From positions 62,001 through 126,000 of the forward strand of contig JAIFAC010000286.1 of NCBI GenBank assembly GCA_026545765.1: a DNA stretch of 64,000 nucleotides, in the 5' to 3' direction. The notes under the pieces are model-generated. The model was not told where the DNA came from, did not search any database, and saw only the letters and a list, made by a program, of their open reading frames with translations. The stretch comes from Plantago major (Eukaryota; Streptophyta; Magnoliopsida; Lamiales; Plantaginaceae). The position numbers and the translations under genes are program-made. This document shows, piece after piece, positions 1 to 10,658 of this stretch (within the stretch, counting starts at the first letter, position 1; each line of letters opens with the position of its first letter).

Positions 1-760
1 ATGACATGAAGGGTATAGACCCGAGGATTACTGTTCACCGTCTGAACATGGATCCTTCGGTTAAATACATCCGACAGAAGAGAAAAGACTTCGGTCCGAT
101 CAAAGATGCCATAATATCCGCCGAAGTAGATCGACTCCTGAAAGCAGGACACATTGAAGAAGTCCGCTATTCTGACTGGGTTTGCAATGTAGTTCTGGTC
201 GAAAAATCACCAGGCAAGTGGAGGATGTGTAATGACTTCACAAGGTTGAACAAGTTCTGCCCAAAGGATCCATATCCGTTACCACGGATAGATCAACTTG
301 TTGATTCCACATCCGGATGTGCACTGCTGAGTTTCATGGACGCGTACCAAGGTTTTTACCAAATTCGGATGGACAAGGAGGATGTTAAGAAAATAGCTTT
401 CTTTGCGGCTGGAGGGGTATACTGCTTCAAGGTAATGCCTTTCGGACTAAAAAATGCGGGAGCCACATACCAGCGCCTGGTGAACCAGATGTTCAAGGAT
501 GAGATTGGGAAGACAATGGAAGTGTATGTGGACGACATGCTCGTCAAAAGTAAAACAGAAGAACAGCATGTGCACCATTTGCACAAATGCTTCGCTATCC
601 TGAGGAAGTATGGAATGAAATTGAATCCCGAGAAATGCACCTTCGGGGTGAAAGGAGGAAAGTTCCTCTGATACATGGTCACGGAAGAGGGATAAGCGCA
701 AATCCCGAGAAAATCAAGGCAATCCTGGATCTGCCGCATCCAAAAACCATCAATGAGGTC
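1..760 (+). pseudogene. Tat element reverse transcriptase (5' end outside window)
   Basis: An open frame from 6 to 671 encodes a Ty3/gypsy reverse transcriptase, the enzyme that copies element RNA into DNA. Visible landmarks are the FMDAYQGFYQI block (about residue 110), MPFGLKNAGATYQ (about 144) and the catalytic YVDDMLVKS (about 174). The frame hits TGA at 669-671, where relatives continue with a glycine. The continuation (ANPEKIKAILDLPHP) is found in another frame from about 690, so a frameshift is needed as well. The catalytic core is complete, but the copy is broken. The Met at 6 is internal to pol and is not a real start. Confidence 0.92.
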
Positions 761-1678
761 TTGGGGAAGCCAGATCAGTCTGGACGACTTTCCAAATGGG
801 CAATTGAGCTGAGCGAATATGACATTTGCTACCAGGCTCCGTCAGCCAAGAAAGCTCAAGTCCTTGCCGATTTCCTAGCAGCTTATCTTGAAACGAATTC
901 AGAGAAAGTCCCTGACAGACAAGTACTAGAGTGTCTAATCACCAAAGACATTGTGCAAAGGCCAATCCCGCCAAAGTTACAACCGGAAAACTTTGAGGAG
1001 GCTCAGTTTATCAATCGACCCTCGCTCACATCATGTGGGGAAACTCGGATCAACCAGATGTTTCTCCTCGACAACATCGTAAATAGATCCGATGTTAACA
1101 ACTCCGGAGCAGAGATCGAAAGAAAGGAAAAACAACACTTGGGAGCCCAGGGGTCGCAAGAAGATTTTCAAGCCAAAGAGCACACTTCGGACACTTGGGT
1201 GCTAGAAGTAGATGGATCCTCCACCGGAAGGGTGGGAGGAATTGGAATTTTTCTTAAAAGCCCTGAAGGCGCGGAACTTGACTATGCGATATCCTTGGAA
1301 TTCAAAGTCACCAACAATGAGGCTGAGTACGAAGCGCTGTTAGTCGGGCTACGCCTAGCCAAATCCCTCCATGTCCAGAAGCTCAAGGCTTACACGGACT
1401 CACAGCTAATTGCAGCACAGCTCTCGGGAACCTTCGCCACCAAAGGCCCTTCGATGATTAGGTATCTCGAGCTACTCAAGCGAGAAACCAGCCTCTTTGA
1501 AGGATTTACACTGGAGAAGTTCGACAGAACCTATAATGAAAGAGCGGATGCCCTGGCAAAATTTGCATCCGTGACAGCGGCCCTGGACACGAGGAGAGTC
1601 ATCCTGCTCACTATCACTCACTCATCCGTCATGAATCCGGAACCAACTGTCATGATGACAAGTACGGAAAGAGATTAG
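761..1678 (+). pseudogene. Tat element RNase H region: first RNase H mostly deleted, second RNase H complete
   Basis: After NEVLGKPDQSG the protein jumps straight to the tail of the first RNase H (LSKWAIELSEYDICYQ, ADFLA). This implies an internal deletion of most of that domain and the preceding connection. A second RNase H follows from about 1195. Its acidic residues are visible in LEVDGSS, NNEAEYEA, AYTDSQL and NERADALAKFAS, fitting the D-E-D-D arrangement of RNase H. A duplicated RNase H next to the degenerate one is a mark of the Tat group. The frame ends at TAG (1676-1678) and resumes immediately in the same frame, so this is a nonsense mutation and not a true end. Confidence 0.85.
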
Positions 1679-2856
1679 ATGACCGACATCTGGAATCATC
1701 TCCGGGATGGATCCCTTCCAGCGGATCCGAAAGAGTCAAGGAGTGTCAAGTGCCGGGCTAATAGATACTTTATCCTAGGGGCAGACTTGTACAAGAGATA
1801 TTTTGCCGGGACTCACTTGAGATGCTTGAACCCGCAAGAGGCTAAAACTGTGTTGGAACAGGTACACAACTAAGTCAGCGGCATACTCCGGGAAGAACCT
1901 TGCCCGTAAAAATCATACGACAAGGATATTACTGGCCTACTATCGACAAAGACTCGGCCAACCATGCTCGGAAGTGCCCTGATTGCAAGTACTATGCGAA
2001 TGTCCCGCATCGCCCGACGAAACCTATGATTCCGTCAATCATAGCGTGTCCTTTCGATCAATGGGGAATCGACATTGTCGGACCATTTCCAAGGGGTACC
2101 CAGCAGAGAAAGTTCACTAAATGGGTGGAAGCAAGCCGCCATACCATCACGTAGAGTAGAGTACGGACCTTCATCCGAAGATCATAATTTGCCGTTGCTC
2201 GCTTAGGTCCTTGTCTCGGACAACGGTGCCCAATTCTCAGGCCATAGACTCAAGGAATGGCTGGAGTCCTTCAAGATCAAACAACGATTCACATCTGTTG
2301 GGCATCCGCAGGCGAATGGACAAGCTGAGTCCACCAACAAGACGATAGTTAAAATCCTAGAGAAGCGGTTGCGAACTTCCCAGGAAAGCTGGGCGGATGA
2401 CCTTGACGCGGTTTCTGGGCCCACCGCATCATCAAGACGGATGAACCAAGGAAACTCCATTTTCCCTGGTCTACGGATCAGAGGTGGTTATACCAGCAGA
2501 AATTGCTGTTGAGACTATGAGAGTCCAAGAGTTTGAGGAATCGCGAGGCAAGAATATTTGATCTGGACATCTTGGAACAAAAAAGAACTGACGCATTAGC
2601 CAATATCCATAGATATCAAGCAACGGCTGCTCGAGCCTACAACAGGAACGTCCGGGTGAATAACCTGCAAGTCGGAGACCTAGTACTGCGCCGCGCGGAC
2701 ATTCTGACAAACGTTGGCAAACTCAAACCCAACTGGGAAGGACCCTACAAAATAGTAGGAGCAAGAGCGAATGGGAGTTATGAATTGGAAGATGAGCACG
2801 AGAACCCACTCAAGCGCACGTGGAATGCTAAATATCTCCAAAAGTTTTACGCATAA
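1679..2856 (+). pseudogene. Tat element integrase, broken into three frames
   Basis: Integrase joins element DNA to the chromosome. The linker and zinc-binding N-terminus lie at 1679-2154 (GYYWPTIDKD, CPDCKYY), with an in-frame TAA at 1871-1873. The catalytic core continues in another frame at about 2206-2517 (LVSDNGAQFSG; HPQANGQAESTNK), giving the second D and the E of the DDE triad; the first D is in WGIDIVGPFP just before the frameshift. The C-terminal GPY/F-type domain is open at 2533-2856 (LQVGDLVLRR, NWEGPYKI) and ends at a natural-looking stop. At least two frame changes and one stop make it inactive as written. Confidence 0.88.
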
Positions 2857-3959
2857 CGATGGCTACTCGAATCTCCAATAGATTGACTAGCCATCTTGGA
2901 TTCCATCTATCTACTTCGTAAAACTCCGTCAGTTATATTTTTTGTCATTTTGGACCCCAACTATCTATTACACTAACTCCGGCGCTCGTTTTGATCCTTT
3001 GGTCATTGGCCTTAGAGCCCACAAGTTGTAATTGAATTTCCGGCAAATCAATACAACTTCTATCTTTTGACTCATAACTTCTCGATATTTGTATACGAGA
3101 TTTAACGACAAGACAGAAAACAGAGAATTTTCATTCTTACAAAGGACAGATGGTACATCATTCTGTCCATGCAACTTACAGTCCCGGATCAATATCCGGA
3201 CTAAAGAACGCAGTACAAAGAGAAAAATACAGAGAGAATATCTCTGGAGATACGTCATCTCCCAGCACGCACCCTTCCTCCGACAGGATAGACTCCAGCG
3301 CTACTGCCGCAGACTCCACGGATACACGGACTTCCATCTACCTCCATACAGGAACATGGTCAAACATGGCAAAGTCCATCAGGATGCCACCTTAGTATGG
3401 CAACACCAAATTCCTGGTCCGTGGAAGCCTCGGAGCACACAGTAAAAGATTTCGCTTAACTCATGAGACTCAAACTCTCTTGGAATTAGGAAACCAGCCC
3501 GATCTAAGAGAGATTTGTGCCACTAAAGTCGATTGGAAGAAAAGAGAAGAAACCCTTGGTGATTTACAAGCCCGGTCGTAAAAGTAGACGACGTGAGTTT
3601 AGATTAATTCACTTGGGTTTGGCATGGGGATGGTGCCGTTTTATAGGACACTCCAACCAATCAGCGTCCGCCACGCAAACAGCTTGATGTCCGATTTGAC
3701 CCAACTGCTCCCGTACGACAAGGACGGGTCAAGTTTGTGTTTGACCACGTCCAAACGGGCCAAATATTAACACACGGGATTCGAATTTGTTCAACCGCCT
3801 TTGCATAATTACGAAAAGGGCAAAGTGGCGTTCTTATCTGATTAGGAATAGTTCGAATCTGATAAAAAAATTATCCGAGCAATTACATATGGATGGTACA
3901 TTCTGACAAAAGCCAGGGAAAAGTACATGCTACCACGGGGCATACCCCGCCTTGACCCT
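2857..3959. other. Non-coding spacer between Tat pol and the antisense genes
   Basis: No frame here looks like protein. The few short open frames (for example 3089-3445 on +) overlap each other and lack recognisable domains or plausible composition. The stretch sits where both the sense pol transcript and the antisense transcripts should end, so it probably supplies 3' untranslated sequence for both. I see no LTR or repeat boundary in it. Confidence 0.5.
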
Positions 3960-4241
3960 TCACCATTTTCCGGAAGTCGAGCCCTGGGATTCCGAGCCAC
4001 CACCTCGGGCCTGGCGAGCTTGCTGCTGCATCCGGATCCTCGTGCGGATCAACTTCAGTGTTCGCTCCCTCTCCTCTTCAGCCAATCTCCTAGCTATTCC
4101 TGGACATTGAGGGGGATCACATTCAAAATCCAGGACGATCGGGTCATCCACGGTTGCTCGACCCGGATAAATGGGCGGATGCATGTGCCCGCAGGCGCAG
4201 TTCACCCAATGGCTATACTCTTCATCATCCGATTCTGCCAT
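3960..4241 (-). CDS. Small antisense gene B of the Tat element, 93 aa, unknown function
   Basis: Opposite to pol, an open frame starts at ATG 4241 (MAESDDEEYSHW) and ends at 3960. An in-frame codon further out (4289) would give 109 residues, but the ATG at 4241 is preferred because it follows a TATA box by about 100 bases, leaving a normal leader. The product is acidic at the start and has a Cys/His cluster (NCACGHMH) that could bind metal. A charged helix follows (RRLAEEERERTLKLIRTRIR), then a Gly/Ser-rich tail. I do not recognise the family. It lies downstream of antisense gene A on the same strand and could alternatively be a terminal exon of that gene, but its own TATA box argues for a separate transcript. 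Confidence 0.55.
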   Translation of the reverse strand: MAESDDEEYSHWVNCACGHMHPPIYPGRATVDDPIVLDFECDPPQCPGIARRLAEEERERTLKLIRTRIRMQQQARQARGGGSESQGSTSGKW

Positions 4242-4337
4242 TCTAAAACACACTGACTTCCGCGGAATAAGAAGGTGGATAAAACACAAGAAAGAGCGGG
4301 GGAAAGTACAACAGTGGAAAAGGGAGAATTACCACAC

Positions 4338-4352
4338 CCTTATTTATAGAGG
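4338..4352 (-). promoter_or_regulatory. TATA box for antisense gene B
   Basis: Read on the minus strand this is CCTCTATAAATAAGG, a close match to the plant TATA consensus. It lies about 100 bases upstream of the ATG at 4241, so transcription would start near 4310. Confidence 0.6.
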
Positions 4353-5531
4353 CAACGAATCTTTCAGATCTCGCCATCTGTCGATCATCCGACGACTAGG
4401 GAGATGAAAAGACGTAGTCATAATAACTATTTCACTGCTTCACCTTCCTTCGTCTGAAGAAGTACGCATCCCAAAGAGCGAATGGTCCGAAGGTCGGAAA
4501 GATTTGATTTCTATATCATACGCCATCTACACCAATCCGAGCACTTAAAAGATGTCATTTGCGAAGTAACTCAGCATATGAACGACAGATAATGTGGAAA
4601 TAAGGAAGCAAGTAAGCAATCATTCAGAGGCATGGGAGGATCTACTCCTCGGAATAATTAAGAATTCAGCAAGAGTACATAGCAATGTGTTCCGACTTAA
4701 ACAAATTTCCGAAAGATACAGAATTTTCACAGGGCATACACCGGACTTTTCACTCAGTGGTTGTTCGCTCGACCAGCTCCTTCAAAGATCGGGTTGACAG
4801 GAGGATCGCCGGAGGCGGCTTCCGCCGCAAGAGCCTCAGCATGATCAAACAAGTTAAAATCAGCAGGGAGGCCAAGAACGCGAGCAGGCAGGGAAAACCA
4901 CTTCCGCAGGAAAGCTCGGTACTCATTGAAGGGCACAAAACCTACCCTCAGGAGAGCATCTGGGATCCACCTAGGGAGGAAGGGTCCGCCATTTTGGATC
5001 TCCAACTCGCCTTCCTCGGTGAATAGTTCCGCGAACTAACATGCAGCCAACTGCTCGTCCGAGACACTGTCGACTGGCACTTCCACACCGTTTGCATCCG
5101 CAGAAGGGATTAACCCCTCCGCCTTCCAATCAAAGTCTGGTGGAAGAAGCCCCTTGGACTGAAGCTGCCCGATCGCGGACACGAACCCATCTAGACGAGA
5201 GGCATCCGACTTGTCCACCATCAGGAACTTGAAAGAGTCAGACCTCAGGAAGTCACGGCCAGCGTAAAGACAAACATATTGGAGGCCTCGGACCAGGAAT
5301 TCCTTGAAATCCAGGAAAGCCTTCATCGCCTTATCAACGAACCTCTCTTGATAGTCAAGATCCGCCTTGATTTTTTCCCAGCTGGTCTTCAACTTGTGGA
5401 CCCTCACCTCTTCCTCCTTCAGCCTCATCTCCAGCTCCTTCACTTTTTCCGCCTCATCCGCGGATGTGGCCACATCCTTGTGAAGGTCCTCTTCAATAGT
5501 AGCGCGGTCGTCGGCCTTCCACTGCATGGCC

Positions 5532-5630
5532 CTGACGAAGCATCTGAGCTGGGAAAATGTCCGCGAGGATACGAGTTATATTTATATCACATTAAGAACA
5601 GACCAAATAAGCAACGGACAAATTACTTAC
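5532..5630 (-). other. Intron 3 of antisense gene A (99 bp)
   Basis: On the minus strand the donor reads CAATGG|GTAAGTAATT (5630) and the acceptor TTCGTCAG|GGCC (ends 5532). Joining gives an in-frame passage from GGLDLCNG into AMQWKADD, so the splice is supported by both sites and reading frame. Confidence 0.75.
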
Positions 5631-6106
5631 CCATTGCACAGATCCAGCCCTCCGACCGCTTCCACTTGTGGAGTCCGTGACGCCTGCTCATACTCCTTGT
5701 CCAATGCAGCTTGGTCCATGGGAAGGACAGCAGACAGCTGCTGTCTCTTAGTGGCGGCAGGAGCCTCCGAGGTTGCTCCCCTTTTGCGCCCCGAGACAAT
5801 GGCGTCCCGCATAAGCGCATCCCGTGGTGGGGCTTGAGCACCAGAAGCTTGGGACCTCGTGACGGTAGTGCTCCGGGTAATAGGGGCTTTGCCCTTGTCA
5901 GGCACTGCCAAGGCCTGCGAATCCTCACCCGCCTTGTTCCGCCTTTCTTCAAATACAACACGGCAATGATCTTAGGATCCGCATCGCATCTGCGGAAGTA
6001 TTTATTATTCTGGTCCTCTGACCAGCAGCAACCTCCAAGGCTTGTTGTTCCCTTTGGAGCCTCTTCTTCTCTCGGAGCGTAGACATGATATAATCGAACC
6101 AGTAAG

Positions 6107-6234
6107 CTGCACAATAAACCGAAAGCGTCAGATACAGCTATGTTAACAAAGCATCACCAGAATCACGGAAACACATAATCACAATGCATTTCGATGAAGA
6201 AAAAGCACGCAGTCTCGAGTAATCGAATCCTTAC
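6107..6234 (-). other. Intron 2 of antisense gene A (128 bp)
   Basis: The minus-strand donor is GACTTCA|GTAAGGATT (6234) and the acceptor TTTATTGTGCAG|CTTACTGG (ends 6107). The join keeps the frame from VGEKSDF into YWFDYIMSTLREKK. Confidence 0.65.
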
Positions 6235-7588
6235 TGAAGTCCGACTTCTCTCCCACCTCCATCGTTTGGTCACCCGCATAAGTACTAAGGGTCAAGTGAT
6301 TAGTCCGTGGAACGGATACATTGGTGGGTTGTGCTTCTTGTGGATTGCGGCCACCCACGGAGCCACATTCTTCGGAAGGGGGCGCCAGTCCGGGATGCTC
6401 TCCCTTAGGAACTTTGTGGGCAGCTCCCATTGCTCTCGCTGATTATCAGATGCTCCAGGCTTCAGAGCCATCCGTGCAAAGATGAACTTGTCCCACCATT
6501 TCGATCCCAGTGACGAAATGGAGTCCGAGATAAAATTGTAGGGTTTCCTATTCATGAAAGTATAGAATAGTGGATTCCCCGGACTGAAGGAGACATGAAA
6601 GAGCTGCCTGAAGTTCTCGAAATTTACGGCTTGCCCCTTCTTCTTGCAAAAGACAACGAAGCAGATGAGGTTACCCAAGGACTTTTGGATAACCTGACTC
6701 GGACCAATCCCAATGTGATTCAGGATATGCTTCAGTTCTGTGGCAATGGGGATCTTCCACCCACATGCTAAAGCCACCTCATGCACACACATATATCCGG
6801 CTGGCGGATTATAAAAGGCGTGTCCGGGCTCAGGGACCATGTTCTCTACGGAGTCGGGGATCTCCCACTTTCGCCTCCACTCGGGAATATCTTCCGCTTT
6901 CACTCTGGACGGACAAGTTGGAAGAAGCCCGTCGGCATTGAGTTCTCCAAATTCATCTGCTATCACAACAGTGGATGCCGGACGGGGAAATTTGATTCTG
7001 GCGGTTTTCGCGCCGCGCCCCGCAGCTGAAGGAAGGTTGGACCGCACGGGACCAGTAGGATGAGGTGCGATCCGACGAGCGACGCGTCTTCGAGGACGAG
7101 CAACAGGAGACTCTTCACCTTCCTCCTCCTCTTCATCATCATCATCCTCTTCATCTTCTTCCTCATCGTCATCGCCATCTTCAGGTCTCCCAGAGGTGCT
7201 GGGATTGGAGGGACCCGTTTCCGCCACGACACGATCTTCCTCTCCCGCCTCAAACATCTCGACTTCATCAGTCTCTCGACCACTGTCGCCCTCCTGCTGA
7301 TCCATGTGCAGCTCATTCGGATCTCTGGATGGTCCAAAACCTCCTATTGTCCGAGACTGAACTAAAGACCTAGCCCGAGCATGATCGTCCGGCTCAACTT
7401 CAACGTCGATTTGGACACCAGCTGAATCACGGACCCCAGGCCCAGCATCAGAGTCCCTGGATGACCCTAGGTCTACGAGCAAAACATCTCCCACGGACAT
7501 GGTCATACCCGTGGATTCAGCCCCGAGATCTGCTGCGTCATTGTAGCTGGGTGCTTCAAATCGGTTTTGACTATCACTCCCGGACATC

Positions 7589-8043
7589 CTAGGGCAGAAG
7601 GAAACGAGTCAGAACTGATAATGGTGCTTGTCTGAGAGTTCGTTTACGTATCTTCTTAAGTGAAAACAGCCTACGACATCTAACACACATATGGCTTGCG
7701 AGAGGTCTAGTATCAGCACCAACCTTGGCACACTAAGATGTGCCATCGGCACTAACGACAACACTACCAGGCACATTAAGAGGGATCAGTTTACAGAGGC
7801 TCGTAGCCTTCCAAGACCAACAACATCAGATAAGCATGCACATTCAATTTTGCTACGTATTAAGCGTGCAACAAGACGTCAAAGCTATCTCAACTGAACA
7901 TGAGGCTAACAACCTAACACTCGCAACGTCAGCAAAAAACAAGACTCGGCAACATAATATTCCGGCAAAGCAAAGTAAACACCCAGGAAGAAAGCATCTT
8001 GCGGAAAAGGAAAAATATTCGAGCACAACAAAAGTGTACTTAC
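7589..8043 (-). other. Probable leader intron of antisense gene A (455 bp)
   Basis: A strong minus-strand donor, TTATCAA|GTAAGTAC, starts at 8043. A pyrimidine-rich acceptor, CTTCTGCCCTAG, ends at 7589, one base before the ATG. With a TATA box at 8239-8250 this gives an untranslated first exon of about 170 bases and a leader intron. Confidence 0.55.
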
Positions 8044-8238
8044 TTGATAACAGTTGACTGTGGAGGTTGGTACGGACGACTAAGCCTTGATGATCCTCCG
8101 AAGGAACAGATTCAATGCAGAAAATTCCGAAATTGTGAGAGTTTTATTTGCTCGGATTCACGTTCAATTGCTCGGATTACTATATGATTGCACTGAGTTT
8201 CGATATCGCTAAAAGTGTGAAAGTGACCGATTAGCTGA

Positions 8239-8250
8239 CTATTTATAAGG
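8239..8250 (-). promoter_or_regulatory. TATA box for antisense gene A
   Basis: The minus strand reads CCTTATAAATAG, a canonical plant TATA box. It lies about 200 bases upstream of the predicted leader-intron donor and about 650 upstream of the ATG. Confidence 0.6.
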
Positions 8251-8840
8251 GCAATTTGGAGAAAGCCAAGAGTCACATCACCAGGATTTGAATCCCAACC
8301 GTCAGATCTTTCTGATCCAAGGGCTGCAACGTTCCACGAATGGGTTCTTTGTCAAGATGCGGCGCATCTAACGCGAGCAAAGCGTCGCATCAATAGGGCC
8401 TTCAACCCCAACCGTTGACGACGTCCCGATCCAACAGTCGTATCGCTTCATTCGGGAGCCTATCCCCATGAGCCGAACAGACGACCTTTCGGATCTCTTT
8501 GACTTAGGGGTCAACGACCCAGGAGCACCTGCTCAGCGAACTATCTGGCGGATAACCCCTAGAGGGCAACACTACATCCTAACCGTACTCGGAACTATAT
8601 ATCTCGGTTACAAATACCTTTTCCATATACAGTCCGAGCACTTCCGATAACTCGAACTATAGAAAGAAAAGGGGGGGGGGGTAAGAGATATATTGAATCC
8701 TTGAACACGGATGACGGATCTCAATAGAGGGGATTTTTTTCCTTTCTCCAGTTAACGATTCGGACACGCTCCACAACACACTTGCTTTTCATAGTTACCA
8801 ACTATCTTCTACTAAGATACTTGGAAACTAGGGGGACATA
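8251..8840. other. Tat element non-coding region with polypurine tract
   Basis: No protein-like frame. An 11-G run follows AGAAAGAAAA at 8671-8681. The purine-rich GGAAACTAGGGGGACA at 8823-8838 abuts the LTR start and is the likely polypurine tract priming plus-strand DNA synthesis. The distal G-run may be a second such tract. Confidence 0.6.
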
Positions 8841-9722
8841 TGTTGTTACGGACATACGTCCAATCCGTTAAGGGCGCCATAGAGCGTGTCCTAAAGCGCA
8901 TCACGGCTTAACTAGCCAATTCAGTACTGGTCCGACCTCACATGGTCCGCCCAAAGTGAATCGACCAGTACGCTAAAGTCACTATATCCTCACAACTAGT
9001 CCGAGCTGGCTAAGGAAAGGACTTACAAACCTGGCCACGCCAATACAGAGGTGCCAAACGGACCGGACGAGGAAATCTCGGACGCCACCATCGCGTTAAG
9101 CCCAAAAGTATATAACAGAACCACTGAGATACTTCCGTGAAACTCTAGGCTCGGACATCCAGAGTTACCCAAGGGTAGATCAACCAAGTAGACAGATCTA
9201 TCCGCGGGACTAACAAGGACCCAACAGGCGGAACAGTACTCTCAGAGGGAAAAGGACCAAACTACCCTCCTAGGCCCATTCACCGGTATTGGATTACTGT
9301 TCACTAATGGGCCTTGGGCTAAAGGTAGCATTGGTGTCCTATGCTGGATCGTACACTTGGCACCATCTTGTGAACCTCTTCAAAATTACTCGGTAGCTAT
9401 AAATATAGCACAAAGTCACAGTTCAAGGGAGAACAAGTCATAAGGTGATAAGCATTAAGCCATAAGTCTTCTCGGACACAATATCATCCTCATAATTATT
9501 ACATTGGGAGCTTCCCACTCCCTTTTGAGTAAAGTCTCTAGCCAGATTGACGTTGGCAATCCGGATATCCCGTTCTAACCCCCCCCCCCCCCCCCCACTT
9601 AGTCCTTTCAGGTGTTCCAGCTCGGAGGAGTGGTTCCTCGGACATCAAATAGAAGGCGGGGCCAAGTTCAGGATACTTGTAGTTATTTAGTCAGTTAGTG
9701 TTGAGGTTTTTTCCCCTCAACA
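8841..9722 (+). repeat. 3' LTR of the Tat element (882 bp)
   Basis: It begins TGTTGTTACGG and ends CCCCTCAACA, so it has the usual TG...CA ends. The same sequence in reverse orientation forms the solo LTR at 17978-18820, whose ends and target duplication are exact; this fixes the boundaries here. An 18-C run lies at 9579-9596. Downstream host sequence starts with GATAT, the presumed target duplication, whose partner is outside the window. Confidence 0.88.
9398..9407 (+). promoter_or_regulatory. TATA box of the Tat LTR
   Basis: CTATAAATAT lies in the middle of the LTR, the expected place for the U3 promoter. The solo LTR has an equivalent TATAAATAC in reverse orientation near 18275-18285. Confidence 0.5.
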
Positions 9723-10658
9723 GATATATTGATTGTGAATTTGTATTGTTAATTAGTATAATGTTAGGATATTTGTAAGTACGTAGTAATTTTGATTCGA
9801 TTTGTGCGGTTTGCCCTGATCTTTGATGGGTTGCGAATTGCCCCCGAACTTTAAAATGCGTTGCTATATGCCCCTTATAATTGCTTTGCGTCTGATGTGT
9901 ATCACATGCTTTGACTAATAAATATTCTGAAAATTGTACTTTAAGAGGCGTATAGCAACACATTTAAAAATTAAGCGGGCGTATGAGTATCGCAACCTAA
10001 CAAAAAATAAGAGAGAAAATCGTACAATAGTCAAACTTTAAGAGGCACTACTACGGTTAAAAATTAGAGACTGTTTGGCATGCAATTACAACCGATATCC
10101 AATCCACTCCAGTCACTTGAAATATTGTTGAGCTGCTCCAGTTGAGTACAGTATTCTTGAAAATCTCCACAATATCTACCTCCGGTGCATCCAGCGGCAC
10201 CACCACTGCCGATCCGCCATCATCTCTGTCCAGCTACTTGCGGGTAAAGTATTTTTCCTAATTGGTAACTTTTCCCCCTTTATTTTTAAATTGATCATTT
10301 TTGTGGCTTCAATTAGGGTTTTAGGTTTCCGATGTCTTCAATTGGATTGAAACCTAATTATAATTCACTAAAATCCCATCTGAGATTGATTGATTTTTCG
10401 ATTTTTCTTGAATGCTACTGCTTGTTTTCTTTCAGTTTGTAAGAAATTTGTCAACTAGATCATATATTATGCCCCAAATTCCATAAAGGGGAAATTGGAG
10501 TGTTTGAGTATTTGTTGCTATCGACTTTGCGTAGAATAGTATGCAAGCATATTAGTTCACCTTTTGTTTGTTTGTATATGAGTATCAGGGGAAGCTTTTT
10601 GTTTAATTTTCGAATATTATTACATTTTTGCAGTTGATAAGATACCGGTGTAGGTGAT
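9723..10658 (+). other. Leader and 5' UTR region of J-gene copy I
   Basis: This is the remainder of the first duplicated unit right of the Tat insertion. It matches 16166-17111, 20454-20746 and 32218-33149. It contains an untranslated exon ending TTGCGG at 10243 and a 390-bp leader intron (GTAAAG at 10244; TTTTTGCAG ending 10633). 25 untranslated bases then precede the ATG at 10659. The exon and intron sites are conserved in copies II and IV. Confidence 0.7.

Larger units (their letters stand above)
4754..7588 (-). pseudogene. Antisense gene A of the Tat element: multi-exon, Transposase_28-like protein
   Basis: This minus-strand gene lies between pol and the 3' LTR. Its first coding exon (7588-6235, ATG at 7587) encodes an acidic N-terminus (Asp/Glu run near residue 140), then a globular region (ACGWKIPIATELKHIL; QVIQKSLGNLICFVVFCKK). 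That region resembles the 'putative gypsy-type transposon' family Transposase_28 of plant proteins. Exon 3 (6106-5631) contains YWFDYIMSTLREKKRLQ, and exon 4 (5531-4754) a long coiled coil followed by a conserved-looking C-terminus. Introns at 6234-6107 and 5630-5532 have good donors and acceptors and keep frame. Damage: a frame change near 6295-6310, another near 5950-5990, and an in-frame TAG at 5036-5038. Such antisense extra genes are known in Tat elements; function is unknown. Confidence 0.75.
1..9722 (+). mobile_element. Tat-lineage Ty3/gypsy retrotransposon, 3' part
   Basis: The window opens inside pol and the element runs to the end of its 3' LTR at 9722; the 5' LTR and gag lie to the left, outside the window. 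Domain order is reverse transcriptase, remnant RNase H, a second RNase H, integrase, then about 6 kb of non-pol DNA before the LTR. A second RNase H and a long 3' region with extra antisense genes are known for the Tat group of plant Ty3/gypsy elements, which is why I place it there. pol has several frameshifts, stops and an internal deletion, so the copy cannot move by itself. It inserted into the first duplicated unit: the sequence right of 9722 continues the leader seen intact at 16165 and 20454. A solo LTR of the same family lies at 17978-18820. Confidence 0.9.

Noticed and set aside
3089..3445. Plus-strand open frames of 81-118 codons after Tat pol
   Set aside because: Overlapping frames, no domain, no promoter, composition unlike the neighbouring genes; treated as chance frames.
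7060..7373. Plus-strand frames rich in Phe/Ile/Leu or His/Leu/Pro opposite antisense gene A
   Set aside because: They are the complement of the Asp/Glu-rich coding run of gene A.
9579..9596. C-run (and G-runs at 8671-8681 and 54641-54651) as a quadruplex or regulatory site
   Set aside because: A single homopolymer cannot be told from a polypurine-tract remnant or a length-uncertain sequencing run; no structured pattern of several G-blocks.
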